Source: Liolophura sinensis
Taxonomy: Eukaryota > Mollusca > Polyplacophora > Chitonida > Chitonidae
NCBI RefSeq assembly: GCF_032854445.1
Contig: NC_088307.1
Span: 17,372,017-17,436,016 of the forward strand
Reading direction: 5' to 3'
Length of the DNA: 64,000 bases
The first letter of the stretch is position 1. The number at the start of each line of letters is the position of its first letter. This document shows positions 1-12,354 of this stretch, in pieces. The notes beneath the pieces are model-generated. The model ran no database searches, was not told where the DNA came from, and worked only from the letters and a program-made list of their open reading frames with translations. The position numbers and the translations under genes are program-made.

Positions 1-1790
<1,790 letters not shown>

Positions 1791-1794
1791 TTAT

Positions 1795-2010
1795 TCTGTA
1801 AGACGGACAGTAGCTGGACACCACGTGATCTCCTTAGTAACAAAATGCGTGGGTGAAGAAAACGGTCCTCCCAAAGTTATTGCATAGGGAAATGCCCATA
1901 TTTGAATCGCTGTCAGCGATCTTGTATCCGTTGGATTTGTATAATTTTCAGCTTTCCAGATAGTCTGAGTATTTTTGTAGAGCTTTTGTGGTGTTATTTT
2001 GTACAACTAG
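1795..2010. repeat. Dispersed repeat, family D copy 1
   Basis: About 215 bp with a diverged second copy at about 44835-45050. The shared core includes CTTTCCAGATAGTCTGAGTA followed by a T-rich stretch. The upstream halves also align, with a shared motif around 'ctccttagtaaca'. Type unknown; probably an old transposable-element fragment. Confidence 0.7.
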
Positions 2011-2329
2011 GCCTTACTGGTCGCCAGCGAAGTGGCAAAAAGTGACCTTTTCCCCCAGTGTTTTAACATTGGGCTGCCATTTTGTTTGACACGAAAGGGT
2101 GGTCACGTGACCTCCATGTTCCGACCCGTTTTACAGAATTACTTGTAACCTGTATAGCAAATGGTAATTAATTCCAACACGGCGGCGGCAAAAAATCTGT
2201 CTACCCAGAATGCCATGCGTTACACTTAGTGCTAGTCACCAATAGGCCTGCGTACGTTTCAACAGATGAAACATATCCAGTACACAATGACAACTACTTA
2301 CGGTTTCGTCACCATCAACAGCATCCTGA

Positions 2330-2515
2330 CTTATAACAGATAGTTCTGTTTTTAACAGACATTTCTATTTTGTTATAGATCGTTGTGCTTTGTAACAGAC
2401 ATTTCTGTTGTATAACACACATTTCTATTTTTCATCAGACATTTCTGTTTTGTAAACAGACAGTTCTGTTTTGTAAACAGACAGTTCTGTTTTTGTAATA
2501 GACAGTTTTCTACTT
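2330..2515. repeat. Short minisatellite, about 28-30 bp unit
   Basis: Imperfect tandem copies of a unit built on 'aacagacatttctgtttt' and the related 'aacagacagttctgttttg'. About six copies, ending just before the first recognised exon of the EF-hand gene. Confidence 0.8.
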
Positions 2516-2524
2516 CATCCACAG

Positions 2525-5500
2525 GTGTACGATAGCTTCAATCTTACTGGCACACCTGGTGTCATAACTAGCGTCACTAGCCGGTACGTTCATCATCGCC
2601 TATACATATGTTAATTCTGATTGTAGGACAAGCAATTCAAGCAAGTCAATTTTCTGCCCAACCTAACAAAAAAAAGGGTCAGTAATGCCGCTATTTGTGC
2701 GAATTTGTTCACCATGTGATCCGATTTAGGCCATATTGACCGATACAAACCACTCACGTTCGGTTATACGCCTTTAGATTTGAGATAAAGATGTATAGAC
2801 CGAACTACACGATTACCTTTCTTCCAAGGCTTCAGAATATAAAACTCATGAGAGCAAGAAGAAAATTAATAAATTGAAATCAAGTTTGCAGTTCTGGCCG
2901 GTGTTTACATAGATGCGTGATGATATACTTTGTTTTTACGTTTACAAGCCCGAAAGATATGAGCGATTTCGGCTTCCACAGAATAGACGTTGACAATAAT
3001 GGACAGATTACGTTTGAAGAGGGGTGGAACGCCATTAGTTTGAATGACGTTGACGGTATGTGGTCTACGCGCACTTGTTTTTTTTTTTATCTCATCACTC
3101 GCTTTTTGTGAAATAATTTCCGGTGGAATAATTCTTCCATATTGCCAAATAGTGCTAAGCAAATATTGTGTGCAGGTTCAAGTTGTACAGTTTCGCATCA
3201 AGTTTGAAAAATAGAAGGAACCGTGCTTAAGCTTGTATATTTAATGAAAACTATGATTCTCACTGATCATCGGTTTCCTTGTGAGAAATGCCCCAAATAT
3301 TGTCCAGTTTTGAAGATTGTAATGTCGTTTTTTGTAACCTGATTTAAATTTTAGAAACTAACAGTATCCGTGCCAAGTGGCATATTTAATGATTTTTACG
3401 GGTGTGATCTGTCGTTGGTTCCGGTGCTATAACTACTTCAATGTCCTACTTGGATCGAATACTGTGTGCAGATTCATTCATGTCGTTCAGCATGAATTAT
3501 ACCCTCAATGCTGACAAATGCAACCCAATTTAACATATCTCCTTATAGTTCATGTACCGCTCTCTACGCTCGCTTTAATCCATTGCCACTACTAGACAAG
3601 CATGACCTTCTGGAGCCTGTGCGACGTGCGTGGACTCTGTTAGTTCGTTTACGCTTAGCTTCACCACTGGTGTCCTATACTCACCATTCATTACACTGTA
3701 TCACGTGATTAAAAGCTGAGACAGAAATCACTTCCTGCCTCATCACCGTCATCTCAGTGACCTCGGCATGAGCCTGGGAGAGATTTCTGTATAAAATTTG
3801 CTAGTGGTGGCAGTGATTTAAAAAGAACGTATGGAGCGACGCATGCGCTGTAAGGAATATGATTTAACACGTGTAGTTCCTTGTCAGACGATAACTTAAC
3901 ACTGATGTCCAACACAGATCGCCTCATTTGTAATGTGACCAATTATAACCTTTACTGCAGGGTTTGACTGACCAGGAGTTGACTTTTCAGGTGACAGTCG
4001 AATTAACATAAACGAGTTAAGAGCTTCCCTGCCAAAAGGTCTGTACGGATTTGCTCCGGAAATGTTGGTCAAATTTGATGCCGAAGCCAACGGCTTCTTG
4101 GAGAGAATGGATATCAGGAGACTATTTGATTTAGTGGACACCAACGGTAAGACATCTTACAATCAGTCGTTACCAAAGAGTGCTTCTGCAACAGGAGTAT
4201 CGTGCCGAAGACATCACACAAGACATCCCACCCAGTCACATTTTCCTCACACCGGGCCAACAGGTTTCCTTGCTCTAACCTCTCAGTGCTGAACGCCAAG
4301 CGAGGCTCTTTGTTAAGATGCTTGTCTTTTAATCAGCATATGGCACACTATAGGCGATGGTTTCTTCCCGGTCTTAAAAACGGAATCGCACTCTCGTCGT
4401 TTGTAGTGTCTTAAGTAACAACAACCGGTCGACGAAGCTAGTGCGGCCATTTGCGCTGTCTAACGTCCGATGAAACAACTGGTCTTCCACCTATACGGTG
4501 TGCATATCTACACGTCACACGTGGGGATGTTCATGAATTTTACCAGTCATTTGTCAGGTCGATGGTTTACCTTGGGTACTCCGGTTTCCTCCAAACGTCG
4601 GTAGTTTACCTCGTGTTCTCCGATTTGCTCCAAAGGTCGGTGGTTAACCTTGAGTACTCCGGTTTCTTCCAAAGGTTGTCTGTTTACCTCGGGTACTCCG
4701 GTTCTCCAAGGGTCGGTGCTTTACCTCAGGTACTCCGGTTTCCTCCAAAAGTCGGTAGTTTACTTAGAGTACTCCAGGTTTCCTCCAAATTTTGGCAGTT
4801 TGCCTCGAGTACTCCGGTTTACTCCAAAAGTCCGTGGTTTATCTTGGGTACCCCGGCTTCTTCCAAAGGCCGGTGGTTTCCTCGTGTACTCCGGTTTCCT
4901 CCAAAGGTCGACGGTTTACTTTGGGTACCCCGGTTTCCTCCAAAGGTCGGTGGTTTACTTTGGGTAGTCTGTTTCCCTCCACCCATGAAACTAACCTTCA
5001 TCGTACGGAAAATTTCTGGCAGTTAACAACAATCAGCGTGTCCGAGTTAAAAATGTCCGAGTTAAGAAAACTGTTCGATGCATGTGTTTCTTTGCTGTCG
5101 TTTATTACGTTGGTGACTGCTTTATACCCAGGAATGTTTTCTGCATTGAGATTGGATGAATAAATTACTACAGTATTACTAGTTAGAGATCCTCTGTAAA
5201 CCTTTCTTTGATTGAGTAAAGCCCATGTATATCATTAACTGAATGATTAATCAGCCAGTTTCTCGCTTTTTGATCTTCATATTGTCCAATTATTTTTGTT
5301 TCAAACACGTCTTCAGGAGATGGCACACTTTCCTCTCCGGAATTTTCAAGTTACGTTGGAACAGTGAGTATCCTTAGTGATGAATAGATGGCAATTCGAA
5401 GTATCTTTGGGGAGATTAAGTGTCCGCTCAAAGCATCCGCCGAGAGCAGTGTCAATCTGACATGAAATGTATGTGTCAGTTTAACATGAACAGTATGTGT

Positions 5501-8235
5501 CAGTTTAACCAGAACAGTATGTGTCAGTTTAACATGAACGGAAAGTGTCAGTTTAACATGAACAGTATGTGTCAGTTTAACATGAACAGTAAATGTCAGT
5601 AATGTAACAAGGACAGTAAGTGTCAGTTTAACATAAACAGTAAGTGTCAATAATGTAACATGAACAGTAAGTGTCAATAAAGTAACATGAACACTAAGTG
5701 TCAGTTTAACATAAACAGTATGTGTCAGTTTAACATGAAACAGCAAGTGTCAGTAATGTAACATGAACAGTAAGTGTCAATAATGTAACATAAACAGTAA
5801 GTGTCAGTTTAACATGGACAATAAGCGTTAGTTTAATATGAACAGTAAGTGTCAGTTTAAGATGAACAGTAAATGTCAGTAATGTACCATGAGCAGTAAG
5901 TATCAATAATGTAACATGGACAGTAAGTGTCAGTACTGTAACATGGACAGTAAATGTCAGTAATGTAACATGAGCAGTAAGTGTCAGTAAAGTAACATGA
6001 ACAGTAAGTGTCAGTTTAACATGAACAGTAAGTGTCAGTACTGTAACATGAGCAGTAAGTGTCCCATCTGACTTGAACAATACGTGTTCATCTACAGTGA
6101 TCAGTAAATGTAAATCTACCGTGAACAGTAAGTGTCAGCCTGAAAGCAGGTCTCAACATAGGTGTCATTCTGATATGAAGAGTAAGTGCCAATCTACCGT
6201 GAACAGTGTCAATATAATGCGAATAATGAGTGTCATTCTACCGTGAATAGTGTCAGTCTACATGCACCATGAATAGTAAGCGTCAGTCTACCGTGAACAG
6301 TAAGTATCAGTCTGTGGTCAGTGAGTATCAATCTAACGGTAAGAGTTAATCTGTCTGGAACAGTAAGTGTCAATTTAACATGAACAATAAATGTCAATTT
6401 AACATAAACAGTAAACGTAAATCTATCGTAAACAGTGAGTGTTATTTTAACATGAACAGTTAGCGTCAATCTGTGGTGAACAATAAGTGTCATTTTAACA
6501 TGAACAGTAAGTGTCAATTTCTAGACATGCCTGTCTCTCATATCAGCCAGTCAGATGCAATTCTGTATCCTTTAACATGGACAGTAAGTATAAACCTGAC
6601 GTGAACAGTGTTAATCTCACATGAACATTATGAAGTCAACAACACGTGAACAGTAAATGTCATTTTATTTTTTTATTTTTTTTTTTTTTTGATTGGTGTT
6701 TTACGCCGTACTCAAGAATATTTCACTTATTCGACGGCGGCCAGCATTATGGTGGGTGGAAACCGGACAGAGCCCGGGGGAAACCCACGACCATCCGCAG
6801 GTTGCTGACAGACCTTCTCACCTACGGCCGGAGAGGAAGCCAGCATCAGCTGGACTTGAACTCACAGCGACCGCATTGGTGAGAGACTCCTGGGTCATTA
6901 CGCTGCGCTAGCGCTTTAACCGACTGAGCCACGGAGGCCCCTAAATGTCATTTTAAGGTGAAGTGTCAATCCAAGCTTAACCTTAAGTGTTGACAATGTT
7001 ATTTACATTTTACGTTTTATATCTGCATATGCGCCTCACTTAATTAGCTGTGTCTTAAATATAGTTAAAACTTCATTTAATTACACTTGCCTATGCTTAA
7101 ATCTAAGTATATATTTCATTTAATTACACTTACCTACGCTTAAATCTAAGTATATACTTCATTTAATTACACTTACCTATGTTTAAATCTAAGTATATAT
7201 ATTTTTTGATTACACTTACTATGCTTAAATCTAAGTATATATTTCATTTAATTACACTTAAATATAAGTATATACTTTATTAATTACACTTACCTATGCT
7301 TAAAATGTAAGAAAATGTTTCCCTTAAAACTGACAATTTACCTCATTTACCGGAGTTTTAAACCTGGATATGTATACCTCATGAACTTTTAAGTAACTGT
7401 TTCATGGTGTTCTACTTCCAGTACCTGACCAACTTAGGAGTGGATATTCATAATCCGAACTATCTGGTGGTGCAAATGGTAATGTTTGAAGTATACACGC
7501 ATATTTCAACATACTCACTATTTCGATTAAAACTGTAGAAGTGTATTCTCTCTACTTTGCATTTAGAGTGTTTAAAAAGAGAACGGCAATGGCAAGCTGT
7601 TGTTAAGAACGTCTAATCGCATTACCCCATCGTTTAACAAGTCCTTGTTAACATTTAAGTAACATTTTTAAATTCAACGGCTTGCATTTGAGACCGTTGT
7701 GTCATAATCTAGGTATGCTTAAAGAGAGCACGGGGGAGGGTTGGAAATTTGAACCACGTTTTCTTGCTCTAACCTCTCACTGCTGAGCGCCAAGCGAGGC
7801 AGCAGAAAGCACCATTTTTAAAGTCCTTGGTTTAACACGACCCTTGGTTTGACCGACCTCAGGAATTGACCTTCAGTGTAATTATAGAAGTGTGGATTCC
7901 AAACCTATAGGTCGTTGGTTCAAATCCCCAAATGGTAAGCCCCGTCACATATATGTATTTGTTCGTGCTGCTAATGTAGATAATCGTTTCGGAGTTTATT
8001 TTGTATTTACACATGTTTGCAAAAGAGCTGTAAATCTGTCCACTTCTTTTGTACATATGTACAATCTTATTTTAGGTAATATTTGTAGCGTAATTAGGTA
8101 ATACATATACCAAAGGGCTTGCCACAAGTCATACCCGTTTGTGTCTCTTTCGTTTAGGCTGGTCCATCGCTTTGTAGCAGCATCTTGACAGTATTAGTAA
8201 GCCTTGTCGTGTCTGTCCTGTACATAAGTGCCTGA
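2525..8235 (+). CDS. EF-hand calcium-binding protein with hydrophobic C-terminus (5' exon missing)
   Basis: Six exons with GT-AG borders and matching phases: 2525-2583, 2949-3055, 3991-4146, 5317-5363, 7422-7478, 8158-8235 (stop TGA 8233-8235). They encode 167 residues. Four EF-hand-like loops occur in order. Loop 1 is DVDNNGQITFEE, canonical. Loop 2 is DVDGDSRININE and spans the exon 2/3 join, with Ser at the usual Gly-6. Loop 3 starts DAEANGFLE and is degenerate. Loop 4 is DTNGDGTLSSPE, restored only by joining exons 3 and 4, which supports the model. The N-terminal part has an NLT glycosylation sequon. The last exon encodes Cys-Ser-Ser followed by about 18 hydrophobic residues and then stops, like a GPI-anchor signal or tail anchor. 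An upstream exon, possibly with a signal peptide, is required and was not found. Introns 3 and 4 are filled with minisatellites and SINE sequence. The family is clear; the specific protein is not recognised. Confidence 0.8.
4257..4325 (+). repeat. Family C repeat fragment
   Basis: Contains 'ctgaacgccaagcgagg', shared with 7735-7880, 9655-9725 and the long copy at 26756-27105. Confidence 0.7.
4540..5040 (+). repeat. Minisatellite amplified from inside a SINE (family B)
   Basis: About nine to ten imperfect copies of a roughly 44-bp unit built on 'ggtactccggtttcctccaa' and 'ggtcggtggtttac'. The array runs directly into a single-copy tail at about 4975-5040 ('ccacccatgaaactaacctt' ... 'aacaacaatcag') that matches the 3' part of the family B SINE-like copies at 32905-33120 and 61905-62035. 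Only one internal segment of the element has therefore been tandemly multiplied. It lies in intron 3 of the EF-hand gene. Confidence 0.8.
5445..6655. repeat. Minisatellite, 24-25 bp unit
   Basis: Roughly fifty imperfect copies of a unit close to 'aacatgaacagtaagtgtcagttt', with variants in which 'aatgtaacatg' replaces 'tttaacatg'. The array becomes more diverged to the right and resumes for a short distance after the SINE at 6668-6941. It lies in intron 4 of the EF-hand gene and creates long open frames on both strands that should not be called genes. Confidence 0.95.
6668..6941 (-). mobile_element. tRNA-headed SINE, full length, with target-site duplication
   Basis: Reads on the minus strand from the tRNA-like head (GGGGCCTCCGTGGCTCAGTC, box A region) through a conserved centre to an A/T-rich tail. 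It is flanked by a perfect 14-bp direct repeat TAAATGTCATTTTA at 6654-6667 and 6942-6955, cut from the host minisatellite unit. This is the reference copy for the main SINE family here. Confidence 0.95.
7066..7315. repeat. Minisatellite, about 43-45 bp unit
   Basis: About five copies of 'ttcatttaattacacttacc' joined to 'tatgcttaaatctaagtata'. Lies in intron 4 of the EF-hand gene, just before the exon at 7422. Confidence 0.92.
7735..7880 (+). repeat. Family C repeat fragment
   Basis: Contains 'ctgagcgccaagcgaggcag' followed by a 'ttaaagtccttggttt' stretch, as in the copy at 26756-27105. Sits in the last intron of the EF-hand gene. Confidence 0.7.
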
Positions 8236-8865
8236 GCGGAGGGGCAGAGAGAAAATATGCTTTAGTTATATCCCGTTAAATATAACTGTACTGATTAATG
8301 TCACCGTTAATTAAACATTTTAATAGACAGCTTACCCCAGTGTTTTCCTGTTTATTGTTTATTACCGTGCATGTGGTGACAGCACAGCATTTTTAGGAAT
8401 TCTAGACCAATGAAGTCTAAAATATTGCAATTAAATTGGTTTACTCTGGTTCCAATAGTCGCTTACATTATATCACAAGAGATGATAACATCACAGTGCA
8501 CAGTGATCCTGGTAACGTCACCCCTTTACGCCACTCTAGTGCTACATGCGCTCTTAAAACTAAAGCGTTACTTTTTACTCTGTCAATATCAAGAGGAATG
8601 ACTGCACTTATAAAGAGCTACAAAGAGGTAAAATTGACATTTTACAGAGACTGCAAAGCCAAATGCAAACAGAATGACATACCCTACGATTGGAGCAGTG
8701 GGCACCCTGATTTTACACTTGACACAACATGTATAAAACTGTAAATCAGTAAAAGAAATAACAGTGTGTAATAATTTATTATTTGCACAACAAATTCACA
8801 ACATTGCCAGGAAATAGCCTACATACGTGATGCCTATCGTCAACTAAGTCGCTGGAACTGGAAAG
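8236..8865. other. No clear gene
   Basis: Holds the presumed 3' end of the EF-hand transcript. An open frame at 8436-8744 (102 codons) has no recognisable domain, start context or splice support and is not called. Confidence 0.4.
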
Positions 8866-9275
8866 GTTTGGGCAGAGATGTACGTGGGGTTATGCTAACT
8901 ATGTCGCTGTTTCTGGAAGTTTTGATCAGGGATGTACGTGGAGTTATGTCACCTATGTCGCTGGATCTGGAAGTTTTGGGCAGGGATGTACGTGGGGTTA
9001 TGCTAGCTATGTCGTTGGATCTGGAAAGTTTGGGGCAGGGATGTACGTGGGGTTATGCTAGCTATGTCACTGGATCTGGAAGTTTTGATCAGGGATGTAC
9101 GTGGGGTTATATTAGCTATGTCGCTGGATCTGGAAGTTTTGATCAGGAATGTACGCGGGGTTATGCTAGCTATGTCGCTGGATCTGGAAGTTTTGGGCAG
9201 AGGTGTACGTCGAGTTATGCTAGCTATGTTCCTGGATCTGGAAGTTTTGATCAGGGATGTACGTCAGGTTTTCCC
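8866..9275. repeat. Minisatellite, 54-bp unit, about 8 copies
   Basis: The landmark GTACGTGG recurs at 8880, 8934, 8988, 9043 and 9097 and continues in variant form to about 9260, a spacing of 54 (once 55) bp. Because 54 is divisible by three, two frames stay open as 18-residue repeats. No splice or start evidence shows that either is translated. Confidence 0.93.
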
Positions 9276-9524
9276 AGCTTGTGCTGTTCAGGAAATCAGG
9301 GACACATTATCTTTCACTACCTGAGTGTACCATGGATTTCAGCTGGGGTAAACAGCTGATAGGTCAAATAGATTGGTAAAAAGAAAATCTATCATAAATC
9401 CAACTTATGACTCAGCAAACTTTTGTGACGCGTATTGCTGTTAATATTTTTATTACCTTGTGATTCATTACGTTGTGATGTGACGTCATTGTTTTAAATG
9501 CGTTTTTCTAGGATCACCTGGGCG

Positions 9525-9595
9525 ATATCTAGGGTCGTCAGGTCGGCATCTAGGGTCATCTGGGTGGCATCTAGGGTCATCTGCGCGGCACGATG
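9525..9595. repeat. Short tandem repeat, about 24-27 bp unit
   Basis: Three copies of 'ggcatctagggtcatctg'-like sequence. Confidence 0.8.
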
Positions 9596-9654
9596 ATTTC
9601 GTCTGAAGCCGCAAAATTAACATTATTTACCCCAGCTGAAAAATTAACAGCCAC

Positions 9655-9780
9655 CCACCATTGCTCTATCCTGTCGGTCCTGAGCGCCAAGCGGGGCAGC
9701 AGCAAGTATCATTTTTAAAGCCTTTGGGGGCCTACGTGGCTCAGTTGGTTAGCGCGTTAGAGCAGCGTTATGGCCCAGAT
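9655..9780 (+). repeat. Family C fragment joined to a SINE tRNA-like head
   Basis: The left half contains 'tgagcgccaagcggggcag' (family C). From about 9727 the sequence becomes the SINE head ('ggctcagttggttagcgcg'), which stops near 9779. The junction suggests one element inserted into or recombined with the other. Confidence 0.7.
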
Positions 9781-11172
9781 TATTAGAATTTTTAGTTCAC
9801 AGCCAAAAATGGAATCCACTAAAACCATGGTATCACCATCTGTAGACCTATCATTCGCCCAAGAGTAACGAGTCGTGGTCCGTGTTGTGGCTGAAGTACT
9901 GTGACTTGAAGATGTATATCCGAACTTTCCTGGAGCAGGATTCGATCCCAGAAGATGTAGTTTTGTTAACAGAGTCTGTGGAATACCATTACGCTGCCAG
10001 AGTTTTAATGGTGAACGGCGAGTTTGAGGAGACCGTGAATATCACCAGGTTGACAGGAGACAACGACTTAGTCAGCCAATGTCTTTGGGCTTCTTGTAAG
10101 AGGAAAATCTTTCAGTTCGAGTTAACAAACACAATGTCAAGGATTTCAGTGAGGCGTGTGAAGCCCAGCTTCTACTTGGACAGATCAGTCAAAATGTGGA
10201 TGCCATTGAGAATGCTTGGCGAATGTTTGGATGCCTGGGTTCAGAGTCTAACGAGGCTGGTCAGGTGGAGTGCTCAAAGGCAAAGCTCAAAGTAACCAGC
10301 CTGAGGCACAACACTAAAGATTGCTACAGATTTGCTAGCCAAGACCTGACCTGTCTTCTCGAAGCTGTACGAGTCAGTCATAACCCCGATGGTGACGCTG
10401 AAGAGAGAAAGGTGAAGATGTATCTGAGGTACTACTGTTTGGAGGATGACAAAGATGGAATGGTGATATATCAGCCGAAACTTTCACCAAAGTGCCAGAG
10501 CTTCCTGGACTGACACAGTCAAGAATCTACTGTGAAGATTTTTATCTACAGAGCTGCAGAGCGGTTCAGCGGTATCTCTTGAATCTGGCGTACGACTGGG
10601 TAGCCGTCATCAGATCCACAGTACAAGGTGTTCAAAGTTTGAGCAGTCAGTGTCCAGAGTTTACCGAACGGAGATCGTGCAGCCGATTGCATTCATGCAA
10701 ACAGCTCCACTAACCGTACACAAAGGAAACGTTTCTGGAGTGTTTCTACTTTCTCCTCACTTTAGTACACATAGATGTTATCGTCATGCAAGCTTATCAT
10801 TACATGAAGGATGACGACATCAGAGTGCAGTTAGGACGACTTCTCTCATTGGAGAATAGTACGTCTTTCTACAACCTCATCTGCTTCCTGCTCAAGTCTG
10901 GGGTGCACTGGAAATTATTTTCTAAGGAAACACATCTGGTGGACCTTGTCTTCAACAACCTTTGTCAAGCGGATATGCGCGAGGGTTTGTCACTGTGGCA
11001 ATCTTGGTGTTTGGATGACAGCATCCGACTCACATCCCGACTCACTTCTCGACTCTATTTGGTTTGGTCGCGTTGTCTAATATGGAAAAGATAAATCTGT
11101 CCATGGGAAGTGTAGCATTTCCGTCATTTCCTAAGACAGCAACAAAACAGGAAAACAAAGAAACACTTTACC

Positions 11173-11370
11173 CTTTTGCTCTATTCGGGATCTTTTTGTA
11201 CATGACCTCATTTAAAATAGTTCGAAGATTACTCGAGGTAGCTTTTTATGGTGTTTTTTTGTTTGTTTTGTTTTTTCATTCAAAGTGCCACAGAGCCGTA
11301 AAAGTGACAAAAGGAAAAAAAAATTTTGGAAGAAAGAAAAAAAATTACATGGTGAAAAAAAAAATTGAAC
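11173..11370. repeat. Duplicated segment carrying a MITE end, copy 1
   Basis: About 195 bp almost identical to 14258-14455. It begins 'cccttttgctctattcggg' and contains 'agccgtaaaagtgacaa', which is the terminal motif of the MITE at 20974-21191. It interrupts the TRANK1-like remnant. Confidence 0.85.
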
Positions 11371-12354
11371 AATTTCAGCATATTCTGTGAGGCAGTGCGT
11401 AAATTTTATCACTGTGGGTCGGATACTTTGGAGAGCCTTGCAGCATATGAAGAGTTTTTAATGTCACTGGATGACCCCACCTATATCCAGCACACAGAAC
11501 AGCTACTATTCTTCATGGAGTTCAACTTGACGGTTATTTTTTTTTCTAGGAGCTAAACATGCGAAGTTGCGCTTCATAGTTCCATCCCGTTACATATCTG
11601 TTGTGAGATTTGTTGACAAATGGTTTGCGAAAAAGGAGTCTGTTCGATAAATTGTAGCATTTTCCAAGGTAGAGGACATCAGTAAAGCTTTCATGAGTAC
11701 CATTCATAGCCTAACGAACATCCTCTTGGGGGGAAAAGGCAAGGAGGTGGTAAGATGTCCCCTGGTTTACTTCAGAAAACGTTTATGGCATCAGACATTG
11801 ACGCATGCGCCGCGGAACGATGTTGGGTCATGTCATTGACTCTTCTTAGCAACATGTCCTTGCTGGAACCAAAGACCTGTGATGATAAGCTCCTGTCTAC
11901 TGTACGCGAGGTCTGCAACCAACTCCCTCAGATAAAATGGCCGCACCGTTTGGTCTCTGCTCTTCAGAGAACATTTCGTTGCTCTAGACAGCGAGATATT
12001 GTCGAAGAATTAACGATAATTCTTAGGGGACAAAACGACGAAGAGCTTTTGGTCTGTCGATGGCAAGATGGCACCAGAGCGATAAAACAAGGCTTGCACA
12101 TGGAACCCATTGGGGAAGTCCATCTGATCGGAATGCCTGAAAAGTTTGAAACAGGCAAATGGTTGGGAAGAACAGAGTCTAATTCGGTATATACCACGGA
12201 TGAAAGTGATGATGAAGCAGAAGTTGACATGTTATTACAAATGATTCCAAAAACCGAGAAGAGCGTAAGTTTGGACACTCTCGCTTCGTTCTGTTACAGA
12301 GTTTGGAACAGATTGTTCCAAAGAAACACTTCCAAAGAGTCAATCGTAAAATGA

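Noticed and set aside
5022..5080. Apparent extra EF-hand exon ('ISVSELKMSELRKLFDA')
   Set aside because: The stretch up to about 5040 is the tail of the family B SINE-like element, the phase does not fit exon 3, and the exon at 5317-5363 completes loop 4 perfectly.
5351..6517. Several long open frames on both strands
   Set aside because: All lie in the 24-25 bp minisatellite, which lacks stops because of its composition.
7892..7945. Possible tRNA T-arm ('ggttcaaatcccc')
   Set aside because: No matching acceptor stem or anticodon arm around it; next to a family C repeat.
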